Source: Streptomyces violaceusniger | Lineage (GTDB): Bacteria > Actinomycetota > Actinomycetes > Streptomycetales > Streptomycetaceae | Assembly (NCBI GenBank): GCA_005405945.1 | Contig: BJHW01000001.1 | Coordinates: 7,006,001-7,070,000 of the forward strand | DNA length: 64,000 bases | Direction of reading: 5' to 3' | Shown here: in pieces, positions 34,351-43,686 of the stretch | Layout of the letters: each line of letters opens with the position of its first letter | Numbering within the stretch: the first letter of the stretch is position 1 | Notes under the pieces: model-generated | Database searches by the model: none | Told to the model about the DNA's origin: nothing | The model's input: only the letters and a program-made list of their open reading frames with translations | Position numbers and translations under genes: made by a program

Positions 34351-35195
34351 ATGCGCAGGTACCGGACCATGGCCGCCACGGCCACCCTCGCTCTCGCCCT
34401 GGGGGAGCCGCGCTCGCGGCGCCCGCCGCCCAGGCGGCCCCGACCACCTCGGGCTCTCTCGTCCACGAGGACGGCGAGCTCTGGTACAAGGCCGCCGCGG
34501 GACAGAAGAACAATCTGACGGTCTCCGAGGAAATCGTCAGCCGTGGGGAATTCGAGTCCTATTACGTCCTCACCTTCCGTGACCGGGGTGACATCACCAT
34601 CGATCCGGAGGCGGCGAACTGGGACGAGTGCGCCTACCCGACCGCGAGCGACCACACCGTCGCCCAGTGCGCGGTGGAAATCCCGCAGAACTCCGACGAC
34701 TCCGACATCTTCGATGTGGATCTCGGTGACGGCGCCGACACCGCGAAGATCGACCCCGATGGTTCGGCCTACGGCGGAATTCACGGCGGCGCCGGCAACG
34801 ACGTCCTCCAGGGCAACGCCGCGGACATGTTCTACGGCGAGGCCGGCAACGACAAGATCGACGGCGGCGGCGGGGTCATGGGCTTCGGCGCCTACGGCGG
34901 CGACGGCGACGACACCATCACCAACTGCACGCAGGAATGCCAGGGCGGCGCCGGGAACGACACCATCACAGGCGGCTCCGAGGACAACATCCTGCGCGGT
35001 GACGCCGGCGACGACATCCTCCGTGGCGGCAAGGGCACCGACGCGATCTACGGGGGCAAGGGCGACGACGAGCTGTACGGCGAGGAGGGCGACGACACCC
35101 TCTACGGCAACAGCGGCGACGACGTGCTGTGGGGCGGCCGGGGCAATGACACCCTCTCCGGCGGCCCGGGCCGCAACGAGGTCCACCAGGACTGA
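34351..35195 (+). CDS. Secreted RTX-type calcium-binding protein (frameshifted near 34405)
   Basis: A signal peptide (MRRYRTMAATATLALAL) loses frame in a G run near 34405; one G added gives GGAALAAPAAQA with a normal cleavage site. The mature protein has an N-terminal beta region (SLVHEDGELWYKAA) and then about ten Gly-Asp-rich nonapeptides (GGAGNDVLQG, GEAGNDKIDG, GDAGDDILRG, GGKGDDELYG, GGRGNDTLSG) that would wind into a calcium-binding beta-roll. Total length is about 281 residues. There is no catalytic domain and no type I secretion gene nearby, so it probably leaves by Sec. The 296-bp gap before it is less GC-rich and probably holds its promoter. Confidence 0.85.
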
Positions 35196-35331
35196 CGGGG
35201 GCTCCGCCCCAGACCCCGGGGTCCAGGGGCGGAGGCCCTGCCACGCGGGCGAAGCCTCTGCCACGCGGCGGAGCCGCATAGCGTCTGTCCAGGGCCGGGG
35301 CTCCCCCAGGAGTCCCGGCCCTCCCCTTCGC

Positions 35332-36470
35332 CTACTTCCCCCAGATCTCGCGATACGCCTGCCGATAGCCCTCGGAGTCCCACGACGGCGCGCCGCCGCT
35401 GTTGGCGGCGGTGGTGATGTGCACCGCGGGGACGTATCCGCTGGCGGGCTCGTCCGCGAAGGCGCGGTTGAACTCATCCACGATCTGCCAGCCCTGTTCG
35501 GTGAGGGGCTCGGGCACCGTGGCCGCCTGGAACCGCTTGGCGCTGACGCGCTGGAAGGCCGACGGGTCGCCGTCCCCCGCGCCGATGTTGAACGGGGCGC
35601 CCGCACCGTCCTTGCCCGCGGCGCGCAGGGCGGCGGCGGTGTGCCGGAAGTACAGGTCGTTGATGGCGGCCGAGTACGTCCACTTGTCGCCGAAGCGGGC
35701 GAGCAGGGACCGGACTTCCCCGATGGCACGCTTGTTGACCTCGGGTATCGGCACGTTCCGGTAGCTCAGCAGCTTGACGTCGGAGCAGGTGGCGAGCTCC
35801 TTCTTGATCAGGTCCGACTTGCGCTTCGCGAACGGGACCGTGCCGTCGGTGAACAGCACCACGCCCGCGCGGCCGCCCGAGCGGGCGATGATCCAGTCGG
35901 CGCTGATCTTCGCGACGTCCTCGACCCGGGTGGTGACGTTGGTGAAGAGATCGGGGCTCGCGTCCGGGCCCGGGGTCGGGGCGGAGTGCCAGCCGATCAC
36001 CGGAATGCCCGCCGCCTTGGCCTCCTTGATCTCGTCGGCGACGCTGCCGGGGTCGAAACCGGCGATGGCGATGCCGTCCGGCTTGCGGGCAAGCGCTTCC
36101 TTGAAGGCGGACCGGTAACCCTCCGGCGTGCCCTGGCCGTTGAGGGTGCGGGCGCTCCACCGCAGCAGCGACGCGGCTTCCTGGACGCCTTGGGCGACTC
36201 CGGCCGGACCGGGGTTGGAGAGGTCGTGGGCGATGAAGACGATGCTCTTGCCGTGACCGGCCGCCTCGGGCCCGGTGGTGGGGCCCTTCCAGGGGCGTCG
36301 ACGGCCTCCGCCTTCTTGACGGCCTGTTTGGCTCTGGCGAGGACGGTCGGGCAGCCGGGCTTCGCGGAGGTCCGGTGGGTCGTGGTGGAGGCGGCGCCGG
36401 GCTCGCAGCCGGCGGTGGCCACGGCCAGCAGCGCGATGGCCGTCAGGGCCGCCTTGCGGGTGGGGTGCAC
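35332..36470 (-). CDS. Sugar-type substrate-binding lipoprotein (frameshifted near 36290)
   Basis: Peripla_BP_4-like binding protein. GTG at 36470 (GAGGAG ribosome site) opens a lipoprotein signal (HPTRKAALTAIALLAVATAGC). After one missing base near 36290 it continues GKSIVFIAHDLSNPGPAGV and PDGIAIAGFDPGSVADEIKEAKAAGIPVIGW, the RbsB/TorT-type fold, and ends SWDSEGYRQAYREIWGK. Corrected length is about 380 residues. No permease or ATPase is adjacent, so it is an orphan receptor that may serve a distant transporter or a sensor kinase. Confidence 0.83.
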
Positions 36471-36963
36471 GGGTCTCCTCGCAGGGCACGGAGTGGTACG
36501 GAGAGTTCGGGCCGGGGCGGACCGGGGATGGACCGGGGTGGGCCCGGGGCCGGGAGGAGACAGGTTACGGGTGGCGGTGGTGCGCCGGGCAGCCCCCTTC
36601 GGCACTCGCGGTTCCATCGAGCACAGTCGTGAACAAGCCAGCCCACGCGCCACCCTCGGCCTCCACCCCATGACCACCGGGCGGCCACCTCCCGGCCACC
36701 GGCTGGGCGGTTGGCGGGGCGCTGGGTGATACGTAGATGACCTAAACCCCGCAAACCGTGGAAATTCTGTGGTCGTTGAGAGGCCATCTCTTGCGCGTGT
36801 GCGCGCAGGCGGTAGTGTTCACGCCCGGTCAGGCATGTGGCGCGATTCCATCGCTCGCGTTCCGGCCGGAACCGCCTTCGCCGACGTGCCGTTTTCCGGT
36901 GTCGGCGATGCGCGGCAACAACACCTCGGTCACCGCTCAGGAGCACATCGAAGGAGGACCTGG
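36471..36963. other. Regulatory gap before the conservon
   Basis: 493 bp without a convincing gene between the divergent binding-protein gene and cvnA. A perfect 14-bp palindrome GTTCCGGCCGGAAC lies at 36859-36872, and the sequence around 36730-36790 is less GC-rich, the likely promoter region of the conservon. Confidence 0.5.
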
Positions 36964-39650
36964 GTGTCTGTGGACACGGCGGACCCGCCGGCCGACCAGG
37001 AGCCGTCCGGACACGCGCCGCCGCATGCGCGGTCCCGGCGCACGGCCGGTCGCGAGGCGGGCCGCACGTCGGGTCGTACGACGGGCCGCAAGACGGGTCG
37101 TAAGACGGAAGCCCTCGGTGCGCTCCTCGACCGCTGGCCGTTCCGGCGGAAGCTCAACGTCCTGGTGATCGTGCCGCTGACGGTCGTCGGCGCGCTCCTC
37201 GGCCTCGCCGTGAACGGCGAGGTGCGGCAGGCCCTGGAGGCCGACCGGATCGCCGGGCGGGTGCGCGACAGCGACCAGGTGGCCCGGCTGATCAACGACG
37301 TACAGGCCGAGCACCGGGAGGCGCTTCTGCTCTCCGTGCAGCAGGAGTCGGTCCGCCCCGGGGCCACCCTCCCGTCCACCGCCGACTACCGCCGGGCGCA
37401 GCGGGTCACCGATGAGCGGGCCGCCGATGTGCGGTCCGCGTTCGGCTCCGCCCTGCCGAAGGACGAGTCCCGGGCCCTCGACTACGTCCAGCGCCTGAGC
37501 GTGCTGCGGGACAAGGTCGAACGGGGCTCGGTGCCCGCCGCCGGTATCGACCCCGCGTACGCCGCCGCCGTCGGCTACCTCATCGACGGCATCGGACTCG
37601 ACCACTTCTCCGACAACCCCTCGTCCTCCGCCATCGAGATGGTCGACGCCGTGATGCGGGCCGACGCCGCCCACGCGGCCTTCGAGGGCGGGGTGTTCTC
37701 CGCCCAGACCCGGGACGCCAACGGCCTCACCGAGTACACCCGCGCGGTCGGCGCCCACCGGGTCTACGAGGAGCAGTCGGAACGTTTCGCCAGGATCGCC
37801 GACCCCGACCAGGTCCTGCGCCTCGACGGCATCGAGCGGAACGCCGAGGAGAACGGCATCGAGGACCGGTTCGCCCAGCTCCAGATCGACCCCAGCTCCC
37901 TCCAGGGCCAGTCGCCCCGGCAGCTCCGCGTGGCCATGGCCCAGGGCAACCGGCAGGCCGAGGCCCGCCTCGAGATCGCCCGCTCACTGATCGGCGAGAT
38001 CGCCGACCGGGCCGAGAGCGTCTCCAAGAACGCCCTGTACAAGGCGCTGACCCTGCTCGCCCTCGCCGTCCTCGGCTTCGCCGCCTGGCTGACGTTCTCG
38101 TTCCTGGTCCGGCGCTCCGTCGTCCGCCCCCTGGCGGCCCTCACCGGCGCCGCCCACCAGGTGGTCGAGGTGGCCGACGAGGAACTGGCCAAGGTCGAGG
38201 ACGACGACACCACCGACACCACCCCGCTGCGGCCCCGGCCGATCCCGGTCCCGGTGCGCGACGAGATCGGCGATCTGGCCGAGGCGTTCAACAAGGTGCA
38301 GGTCACCGCCGCGGCGCTGCTGGAGCGGCAGGTGCTCAGCCGCCGCAACGTCGGCGAGATGTTCGGCAACGTCGGCCGCCGGGTCAGCAACCTCACCACC
38401 CGCCAGCTCACCCTGATCGACGCCGTCGAACGCGAGGAGACCGCACCCGACATCCTGGAGCGGCTCTACCGCATCGACCACATCGCCGTACGCCTCCAGC
38501 GCAACGCCGACAGCCTGATGCTGCTCGCCGGGATCCGGGAGACCGAGCTGGACGCCCGGCCGACGACGCTGGCCGACGTCATCCGGGCGGCGCTCGGCCA
38601 GATCGAGGGGTACCAGCGGGTGTCCCTGCGGTCCGAGACCGAGGGCACCGTCGCGCCCGACATCGCCGGCGACCTCACGCTGATGCTGGCGGAGTTGCTG
38701 GAGAACGCGGTCTCGTTCTCCCCGTCCGACACCCCGGTCGAGGTCGTCGTCCGGCCCGGCACCGACGTCACGGCGGACGGTGGCGCGCTGATCGAGGTCA
38801 TCGACCACGGGCTCGGCCTGGCCGCGGAACGCCTCGAGGAGGAGAACGCCCGCCTGGTGCGGCGCGAGCGGCTCGACCTCGTACCGACCAAGGTGCTCGG
38901 CCTCTTCGTGGTCGGCAGTCTGGCCCGGCGCTGGGGCATCCGGGTCACGCTGAGCCGTACGCCGGGCGGCGGGGTCACGGGCAGTGTGTGGGTGCCGTCG
39001 GCGCTGCTGGTGGCGCGGGGGCGGGGGAGGAGCCGGCGGTTGCGGCTTCTGGGTCGGCCTCGGGGTCGGTCACGGCGTTGGGTAAGGGCGCGGCAGGGGC
39101 CGGGCGGGAGTCCGCGCCCTCGCCCGCCGCCACGCCTTCGCCCGTACGGGCCTCCGCTGCCGCGCCCGAGCGGCGCCCGGCGGCGCCGGCGACGGAGTCG
39201 GGTCTGCCGCGGCGGGTCCCGGCGACGTCCCGTACGAACGCGGAGTCGGCTCCGGCCGCGAAGGAGACGCACGCGGCGAACGAGCCGAACCCCGGGAAGG
39301 CGCGGTCCGCTGGGCACGAGCCGAACGCCGGAAAGGAGTCGTCGGCCGGGAAGGCGCGGTCCGCCGCGCACGGGCCGAACGCCGCCCCGGCCGCCGCCCC
39401 CGGCTCCCGCCCCCTCCGCCGCCGCGTCCGGGGCGCGACGCTCGACAAGACCACCTCACTGGCCGACCGGGCGATCCCCGCAACGCGCCGACCCGCCGAC
39501 GCCGACGCGGTCCGCTCCGAACTCGACGAGTTCGAGGCGGCCGTCCGCAGGGCGGAGCGGGACAGCGCCGCCGCCACCCCGGCCGAAGCCATGCCATCGA
39601 CACATCAGCGACCCCGGAAGGAGTCGGGCAGTGACCACGCCGACAGATAA
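36964..39650 (+). CDS. cvnA: Conservon sensor histidine kinase-like protein CvnA (frameshifted near 39015)
   Basis: Membrane sensor of a conservon. A basic N-terminus leads to a first membrane helix at about residues 64-86 (KLNVLVIVPLTVVGALLGLA), then an extracellular NIT-like helical domain and a second helix at about 358-382. A HAMP region (VVRPLAALTGAAHQV), a DHp-like helix (NVGEMFGNVGRRVSNLTTRQ) and an ATPase domain (LMLAELLENAVSFSPSDTPVEV, IEVIDHGLGL, GGVTGSVWVP) follow. One base is missing near 39015; the restored Ala/Pro/Glu-rich tail ends at 39650 with ADAVRSELDEFEAAVRRAE. About 895 residues. GTG start with AAGGAGG upstream. It overlaps cvnB by 20 bases. Confidence 0.9.
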
Positions 39651-40101
39651 GAGCGGTACCGCTGAGCGGGAAGCCACCGATCTGCGAGCCGCCGCGGCCG
39701 ACTTCACCTGGCTGCTGGACCGGTTCGCCACCCAGACCGCCGGTGTCGTCGACGCCATCGCGGTCTCGTCCGACGGCCTGCTGATCGCCGTCTCCCAACT
39801 GCGGGAACAGGCCGACTCCGAACGGCTCGCCGCGATCGTCTCCGGTGTCACCAGCCTCGCCGCCGGTGCCTCCGGCAACTACGGCCTCGGCGACCTCAAC
39901 AAGGTCATCATCGATCTCGAGGGCGGCCATGTGCTGGTGTCGTCGATCGGCTGCGGTGCCGTGCTCGGCGTGGTGACCACGAAGGAGGCGAAGCTGGGCA
40001 ACATCGCGTACGAGATGACCCTCTTCGCCAACCGGGCCGGGACCGCGCTCACTCCGCAGCTCGTCATGGAGCTGAAGAAGAGCGCCGGGTCCGTCGGCTG
40101 A
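39631..40101 (+). CDS. cvnB: Conservon roadblock/LC7 protein CvnB
   Basis: 156 residues. The roadblock/LC7 fold reads FTWLLDRFATQTAGVVDAIAVSSDGLLIAVS, SGVTSLAAGASGNYGLGDLNKVII and GCGAVLGVVTTKEAKLGNIAYEMTLFANRAG. In conservons this protein links the CvnA sensor to the CvnD GTPase at the membrane. It starts with GTG at 39631 inside the end of cvnA, so translation is coupled. Confidence 0.93.
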   Translation: MTTPTDKSGTAEREATDLRAAAADFTWLLDRFATQTAGVVDAIAVSSDGLLIAVSQLREQADSERLAAIVSGVTSLAAGASGNYGLGDLNKVIIDLEGGHVLVSSIGCGAVLGVVTTKEAKLGNIAYEMTLFANRAGTALTPQLVMELKKSAGSVG

Positions 40102-40135
40102 CGGGTCGTGCGGCGCAGGGAGGAGGGGGGTCGAG

Positions 40136-40735
40136 ATGGTCGCCGGTGAACCAGGACCGCACGAAGCGGCAGCGCATGAGGCGGCGGGGCAGGAGGCGGA
40201 GGACGACGCCCGGGCCGCCCCGGAGCCGACCGAGCAGGCCGGATCCGTAGGGCCGACCGAGCCTGTCGAGCCGCCCGAGGCCGTCGAGCGGACCGAGCCC
40301 GTCGAGCCGCCCGGACCCGTGGCGCCGACCGAGCCCGTCGAACCGCCCGAGCCCGTCGGCCGCGCTTCCGCCGTCCGCCCGTTCCTGCTGACCGCGGGCC
40401 GGGTGGCCGGGAGCGGCGCCGCGCCACCGCTCCCGGTCGAGACCCAGATCGTGGCGACCCCGGACGGGCTGACCGCCCTGCGGTCACTCACCTTCGAACG
40501 CCGCGACATCGTCGCCGCCTGCCGACGCCCCCAGTCGGTGGCGGAGCTGGCCGCCCGGCTGCACCTGCACCTCAACGTGGTCCGGGTCCTCGCGGAGGAC
40601 CTGTGCGCCGCGGGACATCTGGCGGTCCACGTCCCGAACGCCGGGACCGTCCACGACATCTCCGTACTGCGAAGGGTTATCGATGGTCTCCGTGCCGTCC
40701 CCGACTCACGGGGCTCACTCCGCGACAGCGGTTGA
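40136..40735 (+). CDS. cvnC: Conservon DUF742 protein CvnC with Pro/Glu-rich extension
   Basis: 199 residues. The C-terminal two thirds is DUF742: RPFLLTAGRVAG, LPVETQIVATPDG, LRSLTFERRDIVAACRRPQSVAELAARLHLHL, with winged-helix character. The first 75 or so residues are an unusual acidic/proline-rich stretch with repeated EPVEPP-like units; CvnC proteins usually start just before the domain. The 3' end overlaps cvnD by 53 bases. DUF742 proteins work with the GTPase CvnD. Confidence 0.9.
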   Translation: MVAGEPGPHEAAAHEAAGQEAEDDARAAPEPTEQAGSVGPTEPVEPPEAVERTEPVEPPGPVAPTEPVEPPEPVGRASAVRPFLLTAGRVAGSGAAPPLPVETQIVATPDGLTALRSLTFERRDIVAACRRPQSVAELAARLHLHLNVVRVLAEDLCAAGHLAVHVPNAGTVHDISVLRRVIDGLRAVPDSRGSLRDSG

Positions 40736-41300
40736 ACAACCGCCCCTGCCCGTCAAGCTGGTCATCGCCGGTGGCTTCGGGGTCGGCAAGACCACGGCGG
40801 TGGGCGCGATCTCCGAGATCCGGCCGCTGACCACGGAGGCGTTGATCACGGAGGTCGCGGCGGGCGTGGACGACCTCACCCACACCCCCGGCAAGACCAC
40901 CACCACGGTCGCCATGGACTTCGGCGTCATCACGATCGACCCGAAGCTGAAGCTCTACCTGTTCGGCACGCCGGGCCAGGACCGCTTCGGCTTCATGTGG
41001 GACGACGTGGTCGACGGCGCCCTCGGCGGTCTGGTGATCGTGGACACCCGCCGCCTGGACGACTGCTACGCGGCGGTGGACTACTTCGAGCACAAGGACA
41101 TCCCCTTCGCCGTCGCCATCAACGCCTTCGACGGCGAGGTCCAGCACGATCTGGACGAGGTCCGCTGGGCCCTGGACATCTCCGAGCACGTCCCGCTGAT
41201 CGTCTTCGACGCCCGTGAGACGGGTTCGGTCCGCGACGCGCTCCTGGTCGTCCTCGACGTGGCCCTCTCCCGCGCCCAGTCCGCCACCACCCCGGCCTGA
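40683..41300 (+). CDS. cvnD: Conservon Ras-like GTPase CvnD
   Basis: 205 residues. P-loop VIAGGFGVGKTTAVGAIS, switch/Walker B segments TTTTVAMDFGVITID and LYLFGTPGQDRFGFMW, and the base-recognition segment AINAFDGE. It is the small GTPase that, with CvnA-C, forms a membrane complex resembling eukaryotic G-protein systems. The ATG at 40683 lies within cvnC. No cytochrome P450 (cvnE/F) follows, unlike some conservons. Confidence 0.94.
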   Translation: MVSVPSPTHGAHSATAVEQPPLPVKLVIAGGFGVGKTTAVGAISEIRPLTTEALITEVAAGVDDLTHTPGKTTTTVAMDFGVITIDPKLKLYLFGTPGQDRFGFMWDDVVDGALGGLVIVDTRRLDDCYAAVDYFEHKDIPFAVAINAFDGEVQHDLDEVRWALDISEHVPLIVFDARETGSVRDALLVVLDVALSRAQSATTPA

Positions 41301-41337
41301 CGGGACGTAACGGAACGGCCGACGACGCGGACCGCGA

Positions 41338-41922
41338 TCACGGGTCACCCTCGTCCGACAGGGACCGCAGATGGGTGCGGCGCCCGTCCTGGTCCAGGAT
41401 GCCCAGGGCCTCGGCGGGCCCGCCGTGCGCTCCGAAGGCGTGGGGGATCATCGTGGAGAACTCCGCCGCCTGCCCGGTCTCGACGACGATCCGCCGATCC
41501 CCCAACACGAGCGTGACGGCCCCGGACAGGACCGTGAACCAGTCCCTGCCCGGATGGACCTTCAACGCCTCGGCGCCGGTCGGAGCCGGTTTGGTGAGGC
41601 GTAGCTTGGCCACGATGACCCCGGGCTGCCGGGTCAGCATCCAGGTGGTCAGCCCGCGCGCCGCGTCATGCTGCGGCCGGATGATCACGTCATCGTCGGC
41701 GGTCGACTCCACCAGTTGATCCAGACTGGTCCCCAGCGCTCGAGCTATCGCGCTCAACTGATCGAGACTGATCCGCCGATGCCCCGTCTCGATCCGGCTC
41801 AGCGTGGACGGGCTCAGATAGCAGCGGGCCGCCAGATCGTCCAGCGACCAGCCCATGGCCGAACGCAGTCCCCTGATCCGCTTGCGCACCAGGGCGTCGA
41901 GAGCGCTGTCCTCTTGCGTCAT
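41338..41922 (-). CDS. XRE-type regulator with cupin domain
   Basis: 194 residues. HTH at about residues 15-70 (IRGLRSAMGWSLDDLAARCYLSPSTLSRIETG) and a C-terminal cupin (HPGRDWFTVLSGAVTLVLGDRRIVVETGQAAEFSTMIPHAF). The ATG at 41922 lies in the middle of a perfect palindrome and lacks a ribosome site, suggesting a leaderless, autorepressed transcript. It is divergent from the methyltransferase gene 47 bases away, the likely target. Cupin sensors of this family bind small metabolites or metals; the ligand is unknown. Confidence 0.9.
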   Translation of the reverse strand: MTQEDSALDALVRKRIRGLRSAMGWSLDDLAARCYLSPSTLSRIETGHRRISLDQLSAIARALGTSLDQLVESTADDDVIIRPQHDAARGLTTWMLTRQPGVIVAKLRLTKPAPTGAEALKVHPGRDWFTVLSGAVTLVLGDRRIVVETGQAAEFSTMIPHAFGAHGGPAEALGILDQDGRRTHLRSLSDEGDP

Positions 41923-41930
41923 ACGCAAGA
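41912..41930. promoter_or_regulatory. Palindromic operator over the XRE-cupin start codon
   Basis: TCTTGCGT and ACGCAAGA, perfect 8-base arms, flank the CAT that is the complement of the start ATG (41920-41922). It is the only strong dyad in the divergent gap. Confidence 0.82.
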
Positions 41931-41969
41931 TGATATGTCGCTGAGGCAAGACCCACTTACGCTCGAAAC

Positions 41970-42839
41970 ATGACGGACCACCACCACGAGCACCATCACC
42001 CTCACCATCACCACAGCGACGCGGACGACTCGGGCTGGGCCGAACTCCTGGACCTCGACGCCGAAGTCCTGCACACCTACCTGTCCGACGTGACGTCGCA
42101 GCTGGCCCAGTTGACGCGGGACGACCCGCCCCGCCGCATCCTCGACCTGGGCAGCGGCACCGGCACCGGAACCCTCGCCCTCCTCCAGCGCTTCGAGGAC
42201 GCCGAGGCGATCGCCGTCGACCGATCCCCTGACCTCCTGGACCATCTGCGAGGCAAGGCCCGCGCAGGCGGAGTGGAGGACCGCGTCCGAACCGTCCAGG
42301 CCGATCTGGACGGCACATGGCCGGACTTCGGCCCCGTGGACCTGGTGTGGGCGTCGGCGTCCGTCCACCATCTGACCGACCCCGACCGAGGCTTGCGCGA
42401 GATCTTCCGGCGGCTGCGCCCCGGCGGTCTCCTGGCCGTGATCGAGATGGCCGGCTTCCCGCGCTTCCTCCCCGAGGACGTCGGCCGAGGGCGGCCCGGC
42501 CTGGAAGCCCGCTGTCACGCCGTACAGGCCCAGGAGCACGCCGAGCGGATGCCGGAGCTGGGCTCCGACTGGGGCCCGCGCCTCTCCCGCGCCGGATTCG
42601 ACGTCGCGATGGAGCGCCCCTTCGCCATCGATCTGCGTCCCCCGCTCCCCGAGCCCACCGGCCGCTACGCCCAGGCGTTCCTCCGCCGCGTGCGGTCCCA
42701 TGTGGCGGAGCGCCTGAGCCCCGACGACCTGGCCACCCTCGACCACCTCATCGACAGCGACGGCCCGGACGGCGTCCTGCGACGCGACGACCTCACCGTC
42801 CGCGCCGAGCGCACCCTCTGGGCGGCCCGCCGCCCATGA
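41970..42839 (+). CDS. Class I SAM-dependent methyltransferase with His-rich N-terminus
   Basis: 289 residues. Motif I is RRILDLGSGTGTGTLALLQRF; VWASASVHHLTDPDRGLREIFRRLRPGGLLAVIEM gives motifs II-III. The first 16 residues contain ten His (TDHHHEHHHPHHHH), a natural metal-binding tail not found in ordinary relatives. It is divergent from the XRE-cupin regulator with a palindromic operator between. The His tail raises the possibility of a metal or metalloid link, but the substrate is not readable. Confidence 0.87.
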   Translation: MTDHHHEHHHPHHHHSDADDSGWAELLDLDAEVLHTYLSDVTSQLAQLTRDDPPRRILDLGSGTGTGTLALLQRFEDAEAIAVDRSPDLLDHLRGKARAGGVEDRVRTVQADLDGTWPDFGPVDLVWASASVHHLTDPDRGLREIFRRLRPGGLLAVIEMAGFPRFLPEDVGRGRPGLEARCHAVQAQEHAERMPELGSDWGPRLSRAGFDVAMERPFAIDLRPPLPEPTGRYAQAFLRRVRSHVAERLSPDDLATLDHLIDSDGPDGVLRRDDLTVRAERTLWAARRP

Positions 42840-42843
42840 CCCG

Positions 42844-43551
42844 TCAACGCGCCGGCGGAAGTCCGAGGAAGTCGGCGAACTGTTCGACCGTGTGGTCGAA
42901 GAACTCGTCGGCGGGGTCCACGCTGCCGACGAACTGACCGAACAGCTCGAAGCTCAGCATCCCGAACAGCTGCGTCCACACCACGATGCCGCGGTTGAGC
43001 GTCTCCAGCGGCAGATCCGGCGCGATCCGCTCACCGTCCGGCGCGACCTGTTCGCCCAGTGCCCGCAACTGACCGGCCAGACCCTCGGTCAGGGGCGGGC
43101 CTTCGAACGCGGGCGAAGGGTTCGTCTCCCGCAGGATCCTGATCAGCACCATCGGTACGCGCGCCGCCGAGGCGACCGTGTCCTGCGGTGCGGCGTACCC
43201 CGGGACCGGTGAACCGTAGATCAGGGCGTACTCGTGTGGGTTGGCCCGCGCCCAGTCCCGGACCGCGTGACACGCCGTGCGCCACCGCTCCCGCGGTGCG
43301 CCTCCCTCCGCGGCCTTCTCCGCCCGCTCGCCCACCGCGTCGTACGCGTCGATGATCAACGCGGTGAGCAGCTCGTCCCTGCTGGCGAAGTAGCGGTAGA
43401 GGGCCGACGACACCATGCCCAGCTCCCGGGCGACCGAGCGCAACGAGAGTTTCTGGGCGCCATTCACCGCGAGCTGACGCCGGGCCTCGTTCTTGATCTC
43501 CTGCGTGAGCTCCGCCCGGGCCCGGTCCCTGGCTGTCCGACTGGCGTTCAT
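42844..43551 (-). CDS. TetR family transcriptional regulator
   Basis: 235 residues. HTH: AELTQEIKNEARRQLAVNGAQKLSLRSVARELGMVSSALYRYFASRDELLTALI. The C-terminal ligand domain (TetR_C_33-like, with RVPMVLIRILRETNP and VVWTQLFGMLSFELFGQF) is of the type common beside oxidoreductases. It is divergent from a deazaflavin-dependent oxidoreductase gene; two GAGAGC-N3-GCTCTY palindromes lie between. Autorepression and control of the oxidoreductase are expected. Confidence 0.92.
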   Translation of the reverse strand: MNASRTARDRARAELTQEIKNEARRQLAVNGAQKLSLRSVARELGMVSSALYRYFASRDELLTALIIDAYDAVGERAEKAAEGGAPRERWRTACHAVRDWARANPHEYALIYGSPVPGYAAPQDTVASAARVPMVLIRILRETNPSPAFEGPPLTEGLAGQLRALGEQVAPDGERIAPDLPLETLNRGIVVWTQLFGMLSFELFGQFVGSVDPADEFFDHTVEQFADFLGLPPAR

Positions 43552-43591
43552 GCCGACCAGTGTGCCATGGCCGAGAGCAGCGCACGATTCC

Positions 43592-43606
43592 GAGAGCACC
43601 GCTCTT
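43592..43606. promoter_or_regulatory. TetR operator A (GAGAGC-N3-GCTCTT)
   Basis: Inverted repeat GAGAGC-ACC-GCTCTT near the tetR start. A further half-site GAGAGCAGCGCAC lies at about 43573. Same half-site as operator B at 43645-43659. Confidence 0.8.
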
Positions 43607-43644
43607 GACGCGTGAACGGGTTTTGGTGTTCAGTGATCTCAACA

Positions 43645-43659
43645 GAGAGCAGCGCTCTC
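43645..43659. promoter_or_regulatory. TetR operator B (GAGAGC-N3-GCTCTC)
   Basis: Perfect palindrome GAGAGC-AGC-GCTCTC, 28 bases before the oxidoreductase start and 53 bases from operator A. Confidence 0.85.
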
Positions 43660-43686
43660 GCGCATCGAAGGCCGAAGAGGGATGAC

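Noticed and set aside
40683..41340. Further conservon genes (cvnE/F cytochrome P450) after cvnD
   Set aside because: The next gene is a convergent XRE-cupin regulator; no P450 motifs are present.
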